In this document: piece by piece, positions 16,477 to 25,351 of the stretch
Layout of the letters: the number at the start of each line of letters is the position of its first letter
Numbering within the stretch: the first letter of the stretch is position 1
From: Pseudomonas parasichuanensis
Lineage (GTDB): Bacteria > Pseudomonadota > Gammaproteobacteria > Pseudomonadales > Pseudomonadaceae
DNA: 64,000 nucleotides
Direction: 5' to 3'
Assembly (NCBI RefSeq): GCF_021601385.1
Contig: NZ_BQHO01000023.1
Coordinates: 1 to 64,000, forward strand
The notes under the pieces: model-generated
Seen by the model: only the letters and a program-made list of their open reading frames with translations
Told to the model about the DNA's origin: nothing
The model's database searches: none
Translations under genes and position numbers: made by a program

Positions 16477-17546
16477 GCGCAAGCCTCCTGCGAGTGGACG
16501 CCAAGCATCCGGTGCATCTGTCCTGCATCGAGCGGCGCACCGGCAAAGTCGTCGAACACCTGGTCAGTCACCCGGATAATGTGGTTGTTGATGAACGCCG
16601 CGCCTTCGCGGGCGCCGTCCTCCTGGTCTTTCAGGCAGCACTCCCACTCAAGCGTCGCCCAGCCGGCATAGTCGTACTGCGCGAGCTTGGAAAAGATGCG
16701 TTTGAAATCCACCTGGCCATCGCCCAGCGAGCGGAACCGCCCGGCACGATCGGCCCAACCGCTGTATCCGCCATAAACCCCCTGACGGGCGCTGGGATAG
16801 AACTCGGCATCCTTGACATGAAACATGCGGATGAACGGGTGATAGAGGTCCAGATAGCCGAGGTAGTCGAGTTGCTGGAGCACGAAGTGGCTGGGGTCGA
16901 AGAGAATCCGACAGCGCTCGTGCTCACCCACCAGGGCGTGGAAGCGTTCGAAGCTGGTGCCGTCGTGCAGGTCTTCGGCGGGGTGAATCTCGTAGCACAG
17001 GTTGACGCCTTGCTCGTCACACACGTCCAGGATCGGCCGCCAGCGCCGCGCCAGCTCCTCGAACGCCGTCTCGATGAGCCCTGCGGGGCGTTGTGGAAAC
17101 GGAAACAGATACGGCCAGGCCAGCGCGCCGGAAAAGGTCCCCATGTCTTCCAGGCCGAGGTTGCGGCTGGCACGCGCTGCCAGCTTCACCTGCTCGATGG
17201 CCCAGGCGGTGCGCTGCGCAGGTCGGCCGCGCAATGCCTCGGGGGCAAAGGCATCGCACATCGAATCGTAGGCCGGATGGACCGCGACCAACTGGCCGAA
17301 CATGTGGGTGCTAAGTTCGCTGATCTGCAAGCCGCGCTCCGCCAGCCTGCCCTTGATTTCTTCACAGTAGCCAAGGCTTTGCGCCGCCAGCGCGACGTCG
17401 AACAGACGCGCGTCCCAGGCCGGTACCTGCAGGGCTTTGAAGCCCAGGCCGCTGGCCCAGTCGGCGATGCTGTCCAGGCTGTTGAACGGGGGACGGTCCG
17501 TACTGAACTGGGCGAGATGGAGGCTGGGTCCTTTGAGGGTTTTCAT
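16473..17546 (-). CDS. Sugar-phosphate isomerase/epimerase-type TIM-barrel protein
   Basis: A 357-aa AP-endonuclease-2/xylose-isomerase-like TIM barrel. Metal-ligand type residues are visible in ELSTHMFGQ, NLCYEIHPAEDLH, LFDPSHFVLQ, FHVKDAEF and GWATLEWE. These enzymes isomerise or epimerise sugars, or dehydrate inosose-like polyols, with a divalent metal. The gene is the first of a two-gene operon with the hydrolase. Its RBS lies inside a 19-bp perfect palindrome that probably binds the divergent TetR regulator. Confidence 0.85.
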   Translation of the reverse strand: MKTLKGPSLHLAQFSTDRPPFNSLDSIADWASGLGFKALQVPAWDARLFDVALAAQSLGYCEEIKGRLAERGLQISELSTHMFGQLVAVHPAYDSMCDAFAPEALRGRPAQRTAWAIEQVKLAARASRNLGLEDMGTFSGALAWPYLFPFPQRPAGLIETAFEELARRWRPILDVCDEQGVNLCYEIHPAEDLHDGTSFERFHALVGEHERCRILFDPSHFVLQQLDYLGYLDLYHPFIRMFHVKDAEFYPSARQGVYGGYSGWADRAGRFRSLGDGQVDFKRIFSKLAQYDYAGWATLEWECCLKDQEDGAREGAAFINNHIIRVTDQVFDDFAGAPLDAGQMHRMLGVHSQEACA

Positions 17547-17548
17547 AC

Positions 17549-17592
17549 GATCGATCCTATTGTTTGTCGATCAACAAACAATAGGATCGATC
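17549..17592. promoter_or_regulatory. Perfect 19-bp inverted repeat, probable TetR operator
   Basis: Arms GATCGATCCTATTGTTTGT (17549-17567) and its exact complement (17574-17592) flank a 6-bp centre. The repeat begins 2 bp from the isomerase ATG and covers its RBS, and it ends 64 bp before the TetR ATG. The inner TTGTTTGT...ACAAACAA part looks like a classic TetR-family site. Confidence 0.75.
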
Positions 17593-17656
17593 AGTGCTGG
17601 CCGTCAACCCTGGGTTGGATAGAATGGTCGTTCAACCCATTCAAGGCAGGCAGGTG

Positions 17657-18244
17657 ATGGCAGGACGTCCCCGGGAGTTCGACAAACAGGAAGCGTTGCG
17701 CAAGGCGATGCGGTTGTTCTGGGAACACGGCTATGAAGGCACTTCGATGTCGATGCTGGTATCCGCGCTGAGCATCGCTTCGGCACGTATCTATTCAGCT
17801 TTTGGCAGCAAGCAGCAGCTGTTCGAAGAGGCCGTGGCGCTGTACGAGTCCGCCGAAGGAGGCTTCGCCGACCGCGCCCTGGACGTGCCGGATATTCGCC
17901 AGGCGCTGGCGCAGATGCTCGATGAAGCCATCGGCACCTATACCCGGGCCGACGAACCTCGCGGCTGTCTGGTGGTGAGCGCGGCCAGTGGTGTCGCGCC
18001 AGAGAACGCCGGGGTACTCGCGTGGCTGTGCGGGCACCGTCGGCAGCGCACCGAGTCGATCATCGCGCGCCTGCACAAGGCCCGGGAGGACGGCCAGTTA
18101 CCGGCCGATATGGACGTTGAGGCGCTGGGGCACTTTTATGCCACGTTCCTGCACGGTATCTCCGTGCAGGCGCGCGATGGTGTGCCGGCGGCGGCGTTGC
18201 GTAGTGCCTGTAAGTACGCGCTGGCAATGTTGCCCGCAGCGTGA
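17657..18244 (+). CDS. TetR-family transcriptional regulator
   Basis: A 195-aa TetR regulator of the AcrR/NemR-like group. The HTH is in MAGRPREFDKQEALRKAMRLFWEHGYEGTSMSMLVSALSIASARIYSAFGSKQQLFEEAV (residues 1-60). The ligand domain contains GCLVVSAASGVAPENAGV. ATG 17657 follows GGCAGGCAGGTG, and upstream in-frame codons lack homology. It is divergent from the isomerase/hydrolase operon and almost certainly controls it and itself through the 17549-17592 palindrome. Confidence 0.88.
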   Translation: MAGRPREFDKQEALRKAMRLFWEHGYEGTSMSMLVSALSIASARIYSAFGSKQQLFEEAVALYESAEGGFADRALDVPDIRQALAQMLDEAIGTYTRADEPRGCLVVSAASGVAPENAGVLAWLCGHRRQRTESIIARLHKAREDGQLPADMDVEALGHFYATFLHGISVQARDGVPAAALRSACKYALAMLPAA

Positions 18245-18261
18245 GCAGCCATAGCTGGTGT

Positions 18262-19176
18262 TCATTCGGATGCAAACGACGGTCGCTCGGCAAACCATGC
18301 CACCGCCAGCTCCTTGAATGCCTCGGCCGAAGGCGTCAGCGGGTAGCGCTGATCATGCGCCAGTACGATGCTATGGGTTGGCAGTTTCTCCTGGGTCGGC
18401 CGACACACCAGCGCTTGGCCATCGTAACTACGGTCACCGAATGGCCGGGTATAGATCAGCGCCACGCCAAAGCCATTGGCGACAAGGCTGCGCTGCAACT
18501 CGAAGGTGCGCACACGGTGCACCACGGCGGGTGACAGGTCGTAAAAACTGAACAGGTCCAGCACATGCTGCCAACTGTGGACCTGATCGGTGACCACCAG
18601 GGTGTATTCGGCCAGCGCTTTGAGGCTGACCCGCGACTGCTTGGCCAACGGGTGATCGGCCGACAGCAACACTTGGGCGGTCAGCTGGCACAGCTGGGTG
18701 CAATGGGTGTTCGGCGGTAAACCCAGGTCGTAGGTGATGGCCAGCTCTATCGCCCCCTCACTGAGGCGTTTGCCCACGTAATCGAAGCTGCCATCGCGCA
18801 TGTCGACCGTGACCCTTGGGCAGGACTCCTGCATCCGTCGCACGATTTGTGGCAGGCAATAGGGCGCCAGGTCTTCAAAACAACCGACCACCAGTTCGCC
18901 AACGCACTCGCCAGCATTGGCATTGATCTCGGCAAAGGTCTGGGCCTCTGCCAGCACGCGACGGGCCTGGACCATGACGGTACGGCCGAAGGGGGTCAGC
19001 GAGATGCCCAGGCCTCGTTGGCGGATGAAGATCGCTTGGCCCAGCACCTCCTCAAGTTCGGTGATGGCCGCCGAGATGGAAGGCTGTGAAACATGAAGCT
19101 CCATGGCGGCCGTGGTCAGGTTTCCATGCTTGGCCGCTGCGAGCGCGTAGCGAAGCTGCCTGAGGGTGAACTTCAT
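18262..19176 (-). CDS. LysR-family regulator, likely controlling the ergothionase locus
   Basis: A 304-aa LysR regulator. The N-terminal winged HTH is MKFTLRQLRYALAAAKHGNLTTAAMELHVSQPSISAAITELEEVLGQAIFIRQRG. A periplasmic-binding-like effector domain follows. It is divergent from the ABC substrate-binding gene, with 102 bp between the starts, the usual LysR arrangement for an activator whose co-inducer is the pathway substrate. The shared intergenic region is strongly AT-rich (about 19200-19240), compatible with promoters and T-N11-A sites, which were not resolved. Confidence 0.87.
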   Translation of the reverse strand: MKFTLRQLRYALAAAKHGNLTTAAMELHVSQPSISAAITELEEVLGQAIFIRQRGLGISLTPFGRTVMVQARRVLAEAQTFAEINANAGECVGELVVGCFEDLAPYCLPQIVRRMQESCPRVTVDMRDGSFDYVGKRLSEGAIELAITYDLGLPPNTHCTQLCQLTAQVLLSADHPLAKQSRVSLKALAEYTLVVTDQVHSWQHVLDLFSFYDLSPAVVHRVRTFELQRSLVANGFGVALIYTRPFGDRSYDGQALVCRPTQEKLPTHSIVLAHDQRYPLTPSAEAFKELAVAWFAERPSFASE

Positions 19177-19278
19177 AGCTTTTTCCGTGGTGATGCATCA
19201 GGACTTATTATTTTATCCTTTTTTATTGTTATGAAATATTTCTCCTGCGCAGTGATCATCATGTTTGGGAGCGTCACA

Positions 19279-20247
19279 ATGACAATTACAAAGGCTCTGC
19301 TGACCACGACACTTTCCTTAGGGCTCTTGGCGTGCGCTGGCGCCAGCCAGGCGGCCGGTTGGTGCGAGTCTGGCAAGCCGGTGAAATTCGCCGGTTTGAA
19401 CTGGGAAAGCGGGATGCTGCTCACTGAGGTGATGCAGTTCGTGCTGAAAAATGGCTATGGCTGTGACACCGACAGCCTGCCGGGTAACTCCATCTCCATG
19501 GAAAACGCCCTGAGCAGCAACGATATCCAGGTGTTCGCCGAGGAGTGGGTAGGGCGCAGCGAGGTCTGGAACAAGGCGGCGGCGGCCGGCAAGGTCGTCG
19601 GTGTCGGTTCGCCGGTGGTTGGCGCGGTCGAAGGCTGGTATGTGCCGCGTTATGTGATCGAAGGCGATGCCAAGCGCAAACTCGAAGCCAAGGCACCGAA
19701 CCTCAAGAGCATTGCCGACCTGGGGCAATACGCCCAGGTATTCAAGGACCCGGAAGAACCGGACAAGGGGCGCTTCTACAACTGCCCGGCCGGCTGGACC
19801 TGCGAGCTCGACAACAGCCAGATGCTCAAAAGCTATGGCCTGGAAAACACCTACACCAACTTCCGCCCGGGCACCGGCCCGGCACTGGATGCCGCCGTGC
19901 TGTCGAGCTACAAGCGTGGCGAGCCGATCCTCTTCTACTACTGGTCGCCCACCCCGCTGATGGGCCAGGCCGACCTGGTCAAGCTGGACGAAAAGCCAGG
20001 CGTGGATAAATCCGTGACCATCAAGGTGGGCGTGTCGAAGACCTTCCACGAGCAGGCGCCGGAACTGGTGGCGGTGCTGGAAAAGGTCAACCTGCCGATC
20101 GACCTGCTGAACCAGAACCTGGCACGCATGACCAGGGACCGTATCGAGTCGGCGGAACTGGCGAAGGTGTTCCTCAAGGAGCACCCCGAAGTCTGGCACA
20201 GCTGGGTCAGCGAAGACGCAGCCAAAAAGGTAGACGCGGCACTCTGA
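19279..20247 (+). CDS. ABC transporter substrate-binding protein, betaine (OpuAC/ProX) type
   Basis: A 322-aa periplasmic binding protein. The signal peptide is MTITKALLTTTLSLGLLACAGASQA. The mature part has the OpuAC fold: VKFAGLNWESGMLLTEVMQFVLKNGYGCDT at the start, then EEWVGRSEVW, EGWYVPRYVI and FYYWSPTPLM, whose Trp/Tyr residues are of the sort that cage quaternary ammonium groups. HutX-like histidine and choline/betaine binders share this family. ATG 19279 follows GGGAGCGTCACA; the longer upstream frame is rejected. Linkage to a MIO-less ammonia-lyase homologue suggests that the ligand is ergothioneine, the trimethyl-betaine of 2-thiohistidine. Confidence 0.88.
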   Translation: MTITKALLTTTLSLGLLACAGASQAAGWCESGKPVKFAGLNWESGMLLTEVMQFVLKNGYGCDTDSLPGNSISMENALSSNDIQVFAEEWVGRSEVWNKAAAAGKVVGVGSPVVGAVEGWYVPRYVIEGDAKRKLEAKAPNLKSIADLGQYAQVFKDPEEPDKGRFYNCPAGWTCELDNSQMLKSYGLENTYTNFRPGTGPALDAAVLSSYKRGEPILFYYWSPTPLMGQADLVKLDEKPGVDKSVTIKVGVSKTFHEQAPELVAVLEKVNLPIDLLNQNLARMTRDRIESAELAKVFLKEHPEVWHSWVSEDAAKKVDAAL

Positions 20248-20323
20248 AGGGTGTGGGCCGGTCCGGCGCCTGCCGGGCAGGCCACACAGCAGTCCGCTTC
20301 ACGCACTTGCTCGAGAGAACTCC

Positions 20324-21175
20324 ATGTTTCCCAAAAACTTCACGTTTTCCATTGCCGACTGGGTCAATGGCTGGGTCGATGCGCTGGTCACCAACTACGG
20401 TGACGTGTTCAGGCACATTTCCGACACCCTGCTGTGGGCCATCGTCAACCTCGAAGGTTTGCTGCGCGCAACACCCTGGTGGCTGATGCTGGCCATCGTC
20501 GGCGGTATTGCCTGGCACGCCACCCGCAGAATCGTACCCACTGCGGTGATCGTCGGCTTGCTGTTCCTGGTCGGTGCGGTAGGGCTGTGGGACAAGCTGA
20601 TGCAAACCCTGGCGCTGATGCTGGTGGCCACGCTGATCTCGGTTTTGGTCGGCATTCCGCTGGGTATCCTGTCGGCGCGCAACGATCGCCTGCGGGCGGT
20701 GTTGATGCCGCTGCTCGACATCATGCAAACCATGCCCAGCTTCGTGTACCTGATCCCGGTACTGATGCTGTTCGGCCTGGGCAAGGTGCCGGCGATCTTT
20801 GCCACCGTCATCTATGCCGCGCCGCCGCTGATTCGCCTGACCGACCTGGGCATTCGCCAGGTGGATGGCGAGGTCATGGAGGCGATCAATGCGTTCGGTG
20901 CCAATCGCCTGCAACAACTGTTCGGCGTGCAGCTGCCACTGGCGTTGCCGAGCATCATGGCCGGTATCAACCAGACCACCATGATGGCCCTGTCGATGGT
21001 GGTCATCGCCTCGATGATCGGTGCCCGTGGCTTGGGTGAAGACGTCCTGGTCGGTATCCAGACCCTGAACGTGGGCCGCGGCCTGGAAGCGGGCCTGGCC
21101 ATTGTGATTCTGGCGGTTGTGATCGACCGCATTACCCAGGCCTACGGCCGGCCACGGCATGGGGTGGGCAAATGA
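20324..21175 (+). CDS. ABC transporter permease, betaine (OpuAB/ProW) type
   Basis: A 283-aa inner-membrane permease with about six to seven helices. It carries the conserved cytoplasmic coupling segment: [61 protein letters not shown], typical of ProW/OpuAB. It lies 76 bp after the binding-protein gene, and its stop overlaps the ATPase start (ATGA). It forms the membrane channel of the same importer. Confidence 0.9.
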   Translation: MFPKNFTFSIADWVNGWVDALVTNYGDVFRHISDTLLWAIVNLEGLLRATPWWLMLAIVGGIAWHATRRIVPTAVIVGLLFLVGAVGLWDKLMQTLALMLVATLISVLVGIPLGILSARNDRLRAVLMPLLDIMQTMPSFVYLIPVLMLFGLGKVPAIFATVIYAAPPLIRLTDLGIRQVDGEVMEAINAFGANRLQQLFGVQLPLALPSIMAGINQTTMMALSMVVIASMIGARGLGEDVLVGIQTLNVGRGLEAGLAIVILAVVIDRITQAYGRPRHGVGK

Positions 21176-22005
21176 GCGCCAAGCAGACGATGAACAAGAT
21201 CGAAGTCAAAAACGTCTTCAAGATTTTCGGTGCGCGTGCCGAAGATGCCCTGAAACTGATCCGCCAGAGCAAAAGCAAAGAGCAGGTCCTGGCCGAAACC
21301 GGCTGTGTGGTCGGGGTCAACGATCTGTCGTTGTCCATCGGCAGCGGCGAGATCTTCGTGATCATGGGGTTGTCGGGCTCGGGCAAGTCGACCCTGGTGC
21401 GCCACTTCAACCGCCTGATCGACCCCACCAGCGGCCAGATCCTGGTCGATGGCGAAGACATCTTGCAGTACGACATGCAGGGCCTGCGCGAATTCCGCCG
21501 GCGCAAGATCAGCATGGTGTTCCAGAGCTTCGGCCTGTTGCCGCACCGCAGCGTGCTGGACAACGTCGCCTACGGCCTGAAAGTGCGTGGCGAGAGCAAA
21601 GCCCTGTGCACGGAGCGTGCCCTGCACTGGATCAACACCGTGGGCCTGAAGGGTTACGAAAAATCCTACCCGCACCAGCTGTCGGGCGGCATGCGCCAAC
21701 GCGTGGGCCTGGCGCGTGCCTTGGCGGCCGACACCGACATCATCCTGATGGACGAAGCCTTCAGTGCGCTCGACCCGCTGATTCGCGCCGAAATGCAGGA
21801 CCAGTTGCTGGAACTGCAGAAGACCCTGCACAAGACCATCGTCTTCATCACCCACGACCTGGACGAAGCGGTGCGCATCGGCAACCGAATTGCCATTCTC
21901 AAGGACGGCCGGCTGATCCAGGTCGGCACGCCGAAAGAAATCCTCTACCAGCCTGCGGACGAATACGTCGATCGTTTCGTGCAGCGTCGCGTAGCTTCGC
22001 TTTAA
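21172..22005 (+). CDS. ABC transporter ATP-binding protein, betaine (OpuAA/ProV) type
   Basis: A 277-aa ATPase. The Walker A is [12 protein letters not shown], the Q-loop is [16 protein letters not shown], the signature is [16 protein letters not shown] and the Walker B is [13 protein letters not shown], followed by the H-loop FITHDLDEA. It ends with VQRRVASL and lacks the C-terminal CBS domains of osmosensory OpuAA/ProV (about 400 aa). That argues for a nutrient importer of the HutV/ChoV kind, not an osmoprotectant system. Confidence 0.9.
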   Translation: MSAKQTMNKIEVKNVFKIFGARAEDALKLIRQSKSKEQVLAETGCVVGVNDLSLSIGSGEIFVIMGLSGSGKSTLVRHFNRLIDPTSGQILVDGEDILQYDMQGLREFRRRKISMVFQSFGLLPHRSVLDNVAYGLKVRGESKALCTERALHWINTVGLKGYEKSYPHQLSGGMRQRVGLARALAADTDIILMDEAFSALDPLIRAEMQDQLLELQKTLHKTIVFITHDLDEAVRIGNRIAILKDGRLIQVGTPKEILYQPADEYVDRFVQRRVASL

Positions 22006-22017
22006 GGAACCGCGTGT

Positions 22018-23541
22018 ATGTCGTTTGCCGAAAAAATCATCATCGCCGATGCGCCCGTTCGCTGGCAGGACGTGGTGGCTGTGGCCCGGCATGGCGCGCA
22101 GCTTGAGCTGGCCCCATCGGCCTGGGCGCGGATCGAGAACGCCCAGGCGATTGTGCAGCGCATCGTTTCCAGCGGTGACCGCGCCTATGGCGTCAACACT
22201 GGCCTTGGCGCCTTGTGCAATGTCTCGCTGCAGGACGAACAACTCAGCCAGCTGTCGCACAACACCTTGCTCAGCCATGCCTGTGGCGTGGGTAGCGCGC
22301 TGGCGGACGAACAGACCCGGGCGATCATGTGTGCGGCGATCATCAACTTCTGCCAGGGCCGCTCTGGCCTCCAGCGCAAGGTGGTCGAGGCGCTGCTGAC
22401 CCTGCTCAACCAGCACATCACCCCGCAGGTGCCGAAACAGGGGTCGGTGGGGTACCTGACCCACATGGCCCATATCAGCATCAGCTTGCTGGGCGTCGGC
22501 CAGGTCAGCTATCGCGGCCAGATCGTGCCGGCGCAGCAAGCCTTGGCCGAAGTCGGCCTGGCGCCGGTCAAGCTGGGGGCCAAGGATGGCCTGTGCCTGG
22601 TCAACGGTACCCCCTGCATGACCGGCCTGAGCTGCCTGTCTTTGGACGACGCCACTCGGCTGAGCCAATGGGCGGACGTGATCAGTGCCATGAGCTTCGA
22701 GGCCCTGCGCGGCCAGCTCGATGCCTTCGACCCTGAAATCATCGCGCTGAAACCGCACCCCGGCATGCAACGCGTGGGCAGCAATTTGCGTCGCCTGCTC
22801 GAGGGGAGTGAAATCATTGCCAGCAGCCATGGGATTCGAACCCAGGACGCCTTGAGCATTCGCTCGATCCCGCAGGTTCATGGCGCCGCGCGCGATCAGC
22901 TGGAACACGCCGCGCGGCAGATCGAAACCGAACTCAACTCCACGACCGACAACCCGATGTTGCTGGGTACGCCCGAGTCCTATCGGGTGGTTTCCCAGGC
23001 CAATCCACACGGCCAGTCCGTGGCCATGGCGGCTGACCTGCTGGCCATCGCGGTGGCCGAGATCGGGGCGATTGCCGAGCGTCGTCTCGATCGCCTGATC
23101 AACCCGTTGGTCAGCGGCTTGCCGGCCTTCCTGGTCAGTCAGCCGGGTGTGAACTCGGGGATGATGATCGTCCAGTACGTGGCCGCTTCACTCTGTGCCG
23201 AAAACCGGCAATTGGCACAACCGGCCGTCATCGACAACTACGTGACCTCCGGCCTGCAGGAGGATCACCTGAGCATGGGCACCAATGCCGGGTTGAAGCT
23301 GCACCGCGCCCTGGAGAACTGCACGCAGATCCTCGCCATCGAATACCTGTTGGCGGCCCAGGCCTTCGAGTTCCTCAAGGAGCAGCGCTTTGGCGCAGGT
23401 ACCCACGTTGCCTGGCGGTTGTTGCGCGAGCGGGTCCCGGCCTATGCCCAGGACCGTTGGCTGGCCCCGGATATTGCCAGCAGTGCAGCGATTCTCAAAG
23501 ATCCCGGCCTGCTTGGCGCGGCCTTCCCCGAGTTGCTGTGA
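22018..23541 (+). CDS. Ergothionase-like MIO-less homologue of histidine ammonia-lyase
   Basis: A 507-aa member of the aromatic amino acid lyase superfamily. It keeps RAYGVNTGLGALCNVSL (Tyr57, equivalent to HutH Tyr53), LVNGTPCMTG, TDNPM and the catalytic-region Glu in LQEDHLSMG (Glu415). Where HutH has GSVGASGDLAPLAHM, this protein has GSVGYLTHMAHIS (residues 142-154). The Ala-Ser-Gly that cyclises to MIO is absent, with a net loss of three residues. HutH Tyr280 is replaced by Leu279 (QDALSIRS). Ergothionases eliminate trimethylamine from ergothioneine to give thiourocanate and are the known MIO-free members. The upstream betaine-type ABC importer fits that substrate. It starts 12 bp after the ATPase stop with an AAGGA RBS. 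A degenerate or different MIO-independent lyase is the alternative. Confidence 0.82.
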   Translation: MSFAEKIIIADAPVRWQDVVAVARHGAQLELAPSAWARIENAQAIVQRIVSSGDRAYGVNTGLGALCNVSLQDEQLSQLSHNTLLSHACGVGSALADEQTRAIMCAAIINFCQGRSGLQRKVVEALLTLLNQHITPQVPKQGSVGYLTHMAHISISLLGVGQVSYRGQIVPAQQALAEVGLAPVKLGAKDGLCLVNGTPCMTGLSCLSLDDATRLSQWADVISAMSFEALRGQLDAFDPEIIALKPHPGMQRVGSNLRRLLEGSEIIASSHGIRTQDALSIRSIPQVHGAARDQLEHAARQIETELNSTTDNPMLLGTPESYRVVSQANPHGQSVAMAADLLAIAVAEIGAIAERRLDRLINPLVSGLPAFLVSQPGVNSGMMIVQYVAASLCAENRQLAQPAVIDNYVTSGLQEDHLSMGTNAGLKLHRALENCTQILAIEYLLAAQAFEFLKEQRFGAGTHVAWRLLRERVPAYAQDRWLAPDIASSAAILKDPGLLGAAFPELL

Positions 23542-23587
23542 CAGGGGAGGCGACTGGCTGTTGCGAACCGTGCGGGGCGCTTAGGTT

Positions 23588-23659
23588 CTGTACGAAAAGT
23601 ATGGTCACCCATGGTTGTGGGAGCGGCGCATCGCCGCTCCCACAAAACTTTTCGTACAG
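23588..23659. repeat. Short nested palindromic element between convergent genes (MITE-like or bidirectional terminator)
   Basis: Perfect 13-bp terminal inverted repeats CTGTACGAAAAGT (23588-23600) and ACTTTTCGTACAG (23647-23659) enclose a 12-bp perfect hairpin GTGGGAGCGGCG-cat-CGCCGCTCCCAC (23617-23643). It lies between the ergothionase stop and the convergent DUF1254 stop. Confidence 0.65.
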
Positions 23660-23695
23660 TGCCCGGCAGCGCACTCGTTCAGTGGTCGAGCCCAA

Positions 23696-25153
23696 TCACC
23701 TCTCCAACTGAATGTCAGGCAGCGCCCACGACTTGTCGAAGTAGGCCTGGGTCGGACCATACAAGCGGAAGTAGGTGAACCACCCTTTGTTCGGCAGCGT
23801 CTTGATCCAGTTCTGCTTAGGTTTACCTTGCGGTTGCTCGGGGCCGAAATAAAGGTCCACGGAGCCATCAGCGTTTTTCACGATGTCGTCGCGTGAGGAG
23901 CGATCAGGCACGGAGCCGCTATCCACCAACGCACGCGTCTCATTGTCGTAAACGGTGAACGACCAGAACTGTGCAACGGGTGCCTCGGGGGGGATATGCA
24001 GCGAGTAAGCCTTGCCACCATCGAGCCATGCACCGCTACCGTCTTTTTGCGACTCCAGATAGACCTGACCGGCACCGACGGTACGTCCCATCATCCCAAC
24101 TGTCACGCCCACCGCTTCATAGAACCAAGAGGCCCGTTCATCGAGCTGGGTGTAGTTGGGCTTTTCCTGATTGGTTTCGGTCAGGAACAGGGAGTACTCC
24201 CAGCGCTTGCCTGGCCACACGACCGAACCTGGGAAGCGCTTGGCGTAACCATTTGCACGTGCCATCACTTCACCGACCAAGGCACCTTGTTCGAGGATCT
24301 TTTTCTGTCGTTCGTCGGGGTTGAACGGTTTGCCTTTCTCGATGCCCAGCGGCACCAGCATCGCAAGCATGATGCGATCACGTTCGAGCGCCGGTTCGGC
24401 GTTGATGGTTTTCGATAAGCCTTCCCAATACGCCAGTCCACGTGGCTGGGCAGCCAGCCACTGGCGGGCACCCGGCGTGACATGTTTGGGCGGTGGCGGG
24501 TTGGCCCGGTCCGCGTAGGGATAGATGTTCATACCGGCCAGGGCGGCTTTGGCCTTGGCTGGGTCCGCATCCAGGCCGCGTTGACCAGACCAGATATTGT
24601 TGGTCGGAGAACGAAAGACGAAATAGCCCTCGGGGTTCAGGTCCGGTTGACCAGGACCAAGGATCAGATATTTACCGCCCTTGCCCTTGTCTGGCCCCGT
24701 CTGGCCCGTATCGGTGATTGGCCGCTCCCAGAAATCTAGGATGCCGCCGGCGATGGCACCTGCGGGGAACTCCAGAACCAGCGGGCCAGTCTCGGCCAGG
24801 TTGGGGAAGGCTTGGGCGTAAGGAGTGGTGGCATTGGCAGTGAGAATACCGAGCTTGTCCTTGAAGTCGAGATAGTCGACATAGCCAAGATTGCCGGCCT
24901 TGAACTCCTCCCGTGTCCAGCGCTGCCACTCAGTCATGGCCATATAGGGCAGAGCCCAGAGGTAGGCCTGGCATGCCCTTTGGAAGTCCAGCGCATCGTA
25001 GACTTTATCGACGCTCTCGTTGCTCGGGAATCCATTGATCAGTTCAAGTTTGCCCAGTGGTGTGTCGATCGTTCCGTTGGTAGGTAGTTCTTGTGCGTTG
25101 GCGCTGGAGACAAGACTTCCCACAAGAACAAGGCTGAAGCAGGCTGCTCTCAT
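23696..25153 (-). CDS. DUF1254/DUF1214 exported protein
   Basis: A 485-aa protein. Its signal peptide (MRAACFSLVLVGSLVSSANA) is followed by QELPTNGTIDTPLGKLELINGFPSNESV. An N-terminal DUF1254 region and a C-terminal DUF1214 region (SLHIPPEAPVAQFWSFTVYDNETRALVDS...WFTYFRLYGPTQAYFDKSW) make up the whole protein. Such proteins are widespread, exported and of unknown biochemical role. ATG 25153 is chosen because CAGGAG directly abuts the alternative ATG at 25159 but is 6 nt from 25153. It is convergent with the ergothionase gene. Confidence 0.85.
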   Translation of the reverse strand: MRAACFSLVLVGSLVSSANAQELPTNGTIDTPLGKLELINGFPSNESVDKVYDALDFQRACQAYLWALPYMAMTEWQRWTREEFKAGNLGYVDYLDFKDKLGILTANATTPYAQAFPNLAETGPLVLEFPAGAIAGGILDFWERPITDTGQTGPDKGKGGKYLILGPGQPDLNPEGYFVFRSPTNNIWSGQRGLDADPAKAKAALAGMNIYPYADRANPPPPKHVTPGARQWLAAQPRGLAYWEGLSKTINAEPALERDRIMLAMLVPLGIEKGKPFNPDERQKKILEQGALVGEVMARANGYAKRFPGSVVWPGKRWEYSLFLTETNQEKPNYTQLDERASWFYEAVGVTVGMMGRTVGAGQVYLESQKDGSGAWLDGGKAYSLHIPPEAPVAQFWSFTVYDNETRALVDSGSVPDRSSRDDIVKNADGSVDLYFGPEQPQGKPKQNWIKTLPNKGWFTYFRLYGPTQAYFDKSWALPDIQLER

Positions 25154-25351
25154 GTCCATCTCCTGAAATGGCTGCAGGGTTTGAAGGAGAACTCGCATTA
25201 GACGCAAACAGGTTAGCTGAACTTTCATGAAGGAGAGTGACTGCTTTGGGTCAAAAGCGGCCGGCCGCGGTTGACCACTTCCGGCCCAAACCGCTCCTTC
25301 GTACATAACCTAACGGTCGATTGGCGTCTGTCCTGTAACTGCCCTCGGTAA

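Noticed and set aside
21142-23010. 622-codon minus-strand frame
   Set aside because: Antisense to the ABC ATPase and the lyase. No recognisable protein features.
22018-23541. Annotation of this gene as histidine ammonia-lyase (hutH)
   Set aside because: The Ala-Ser-Gly triad needed for MIO is missing and Tyr280 is replaced, and no hut genes are adjacent. General superfamily similarity is not enough.
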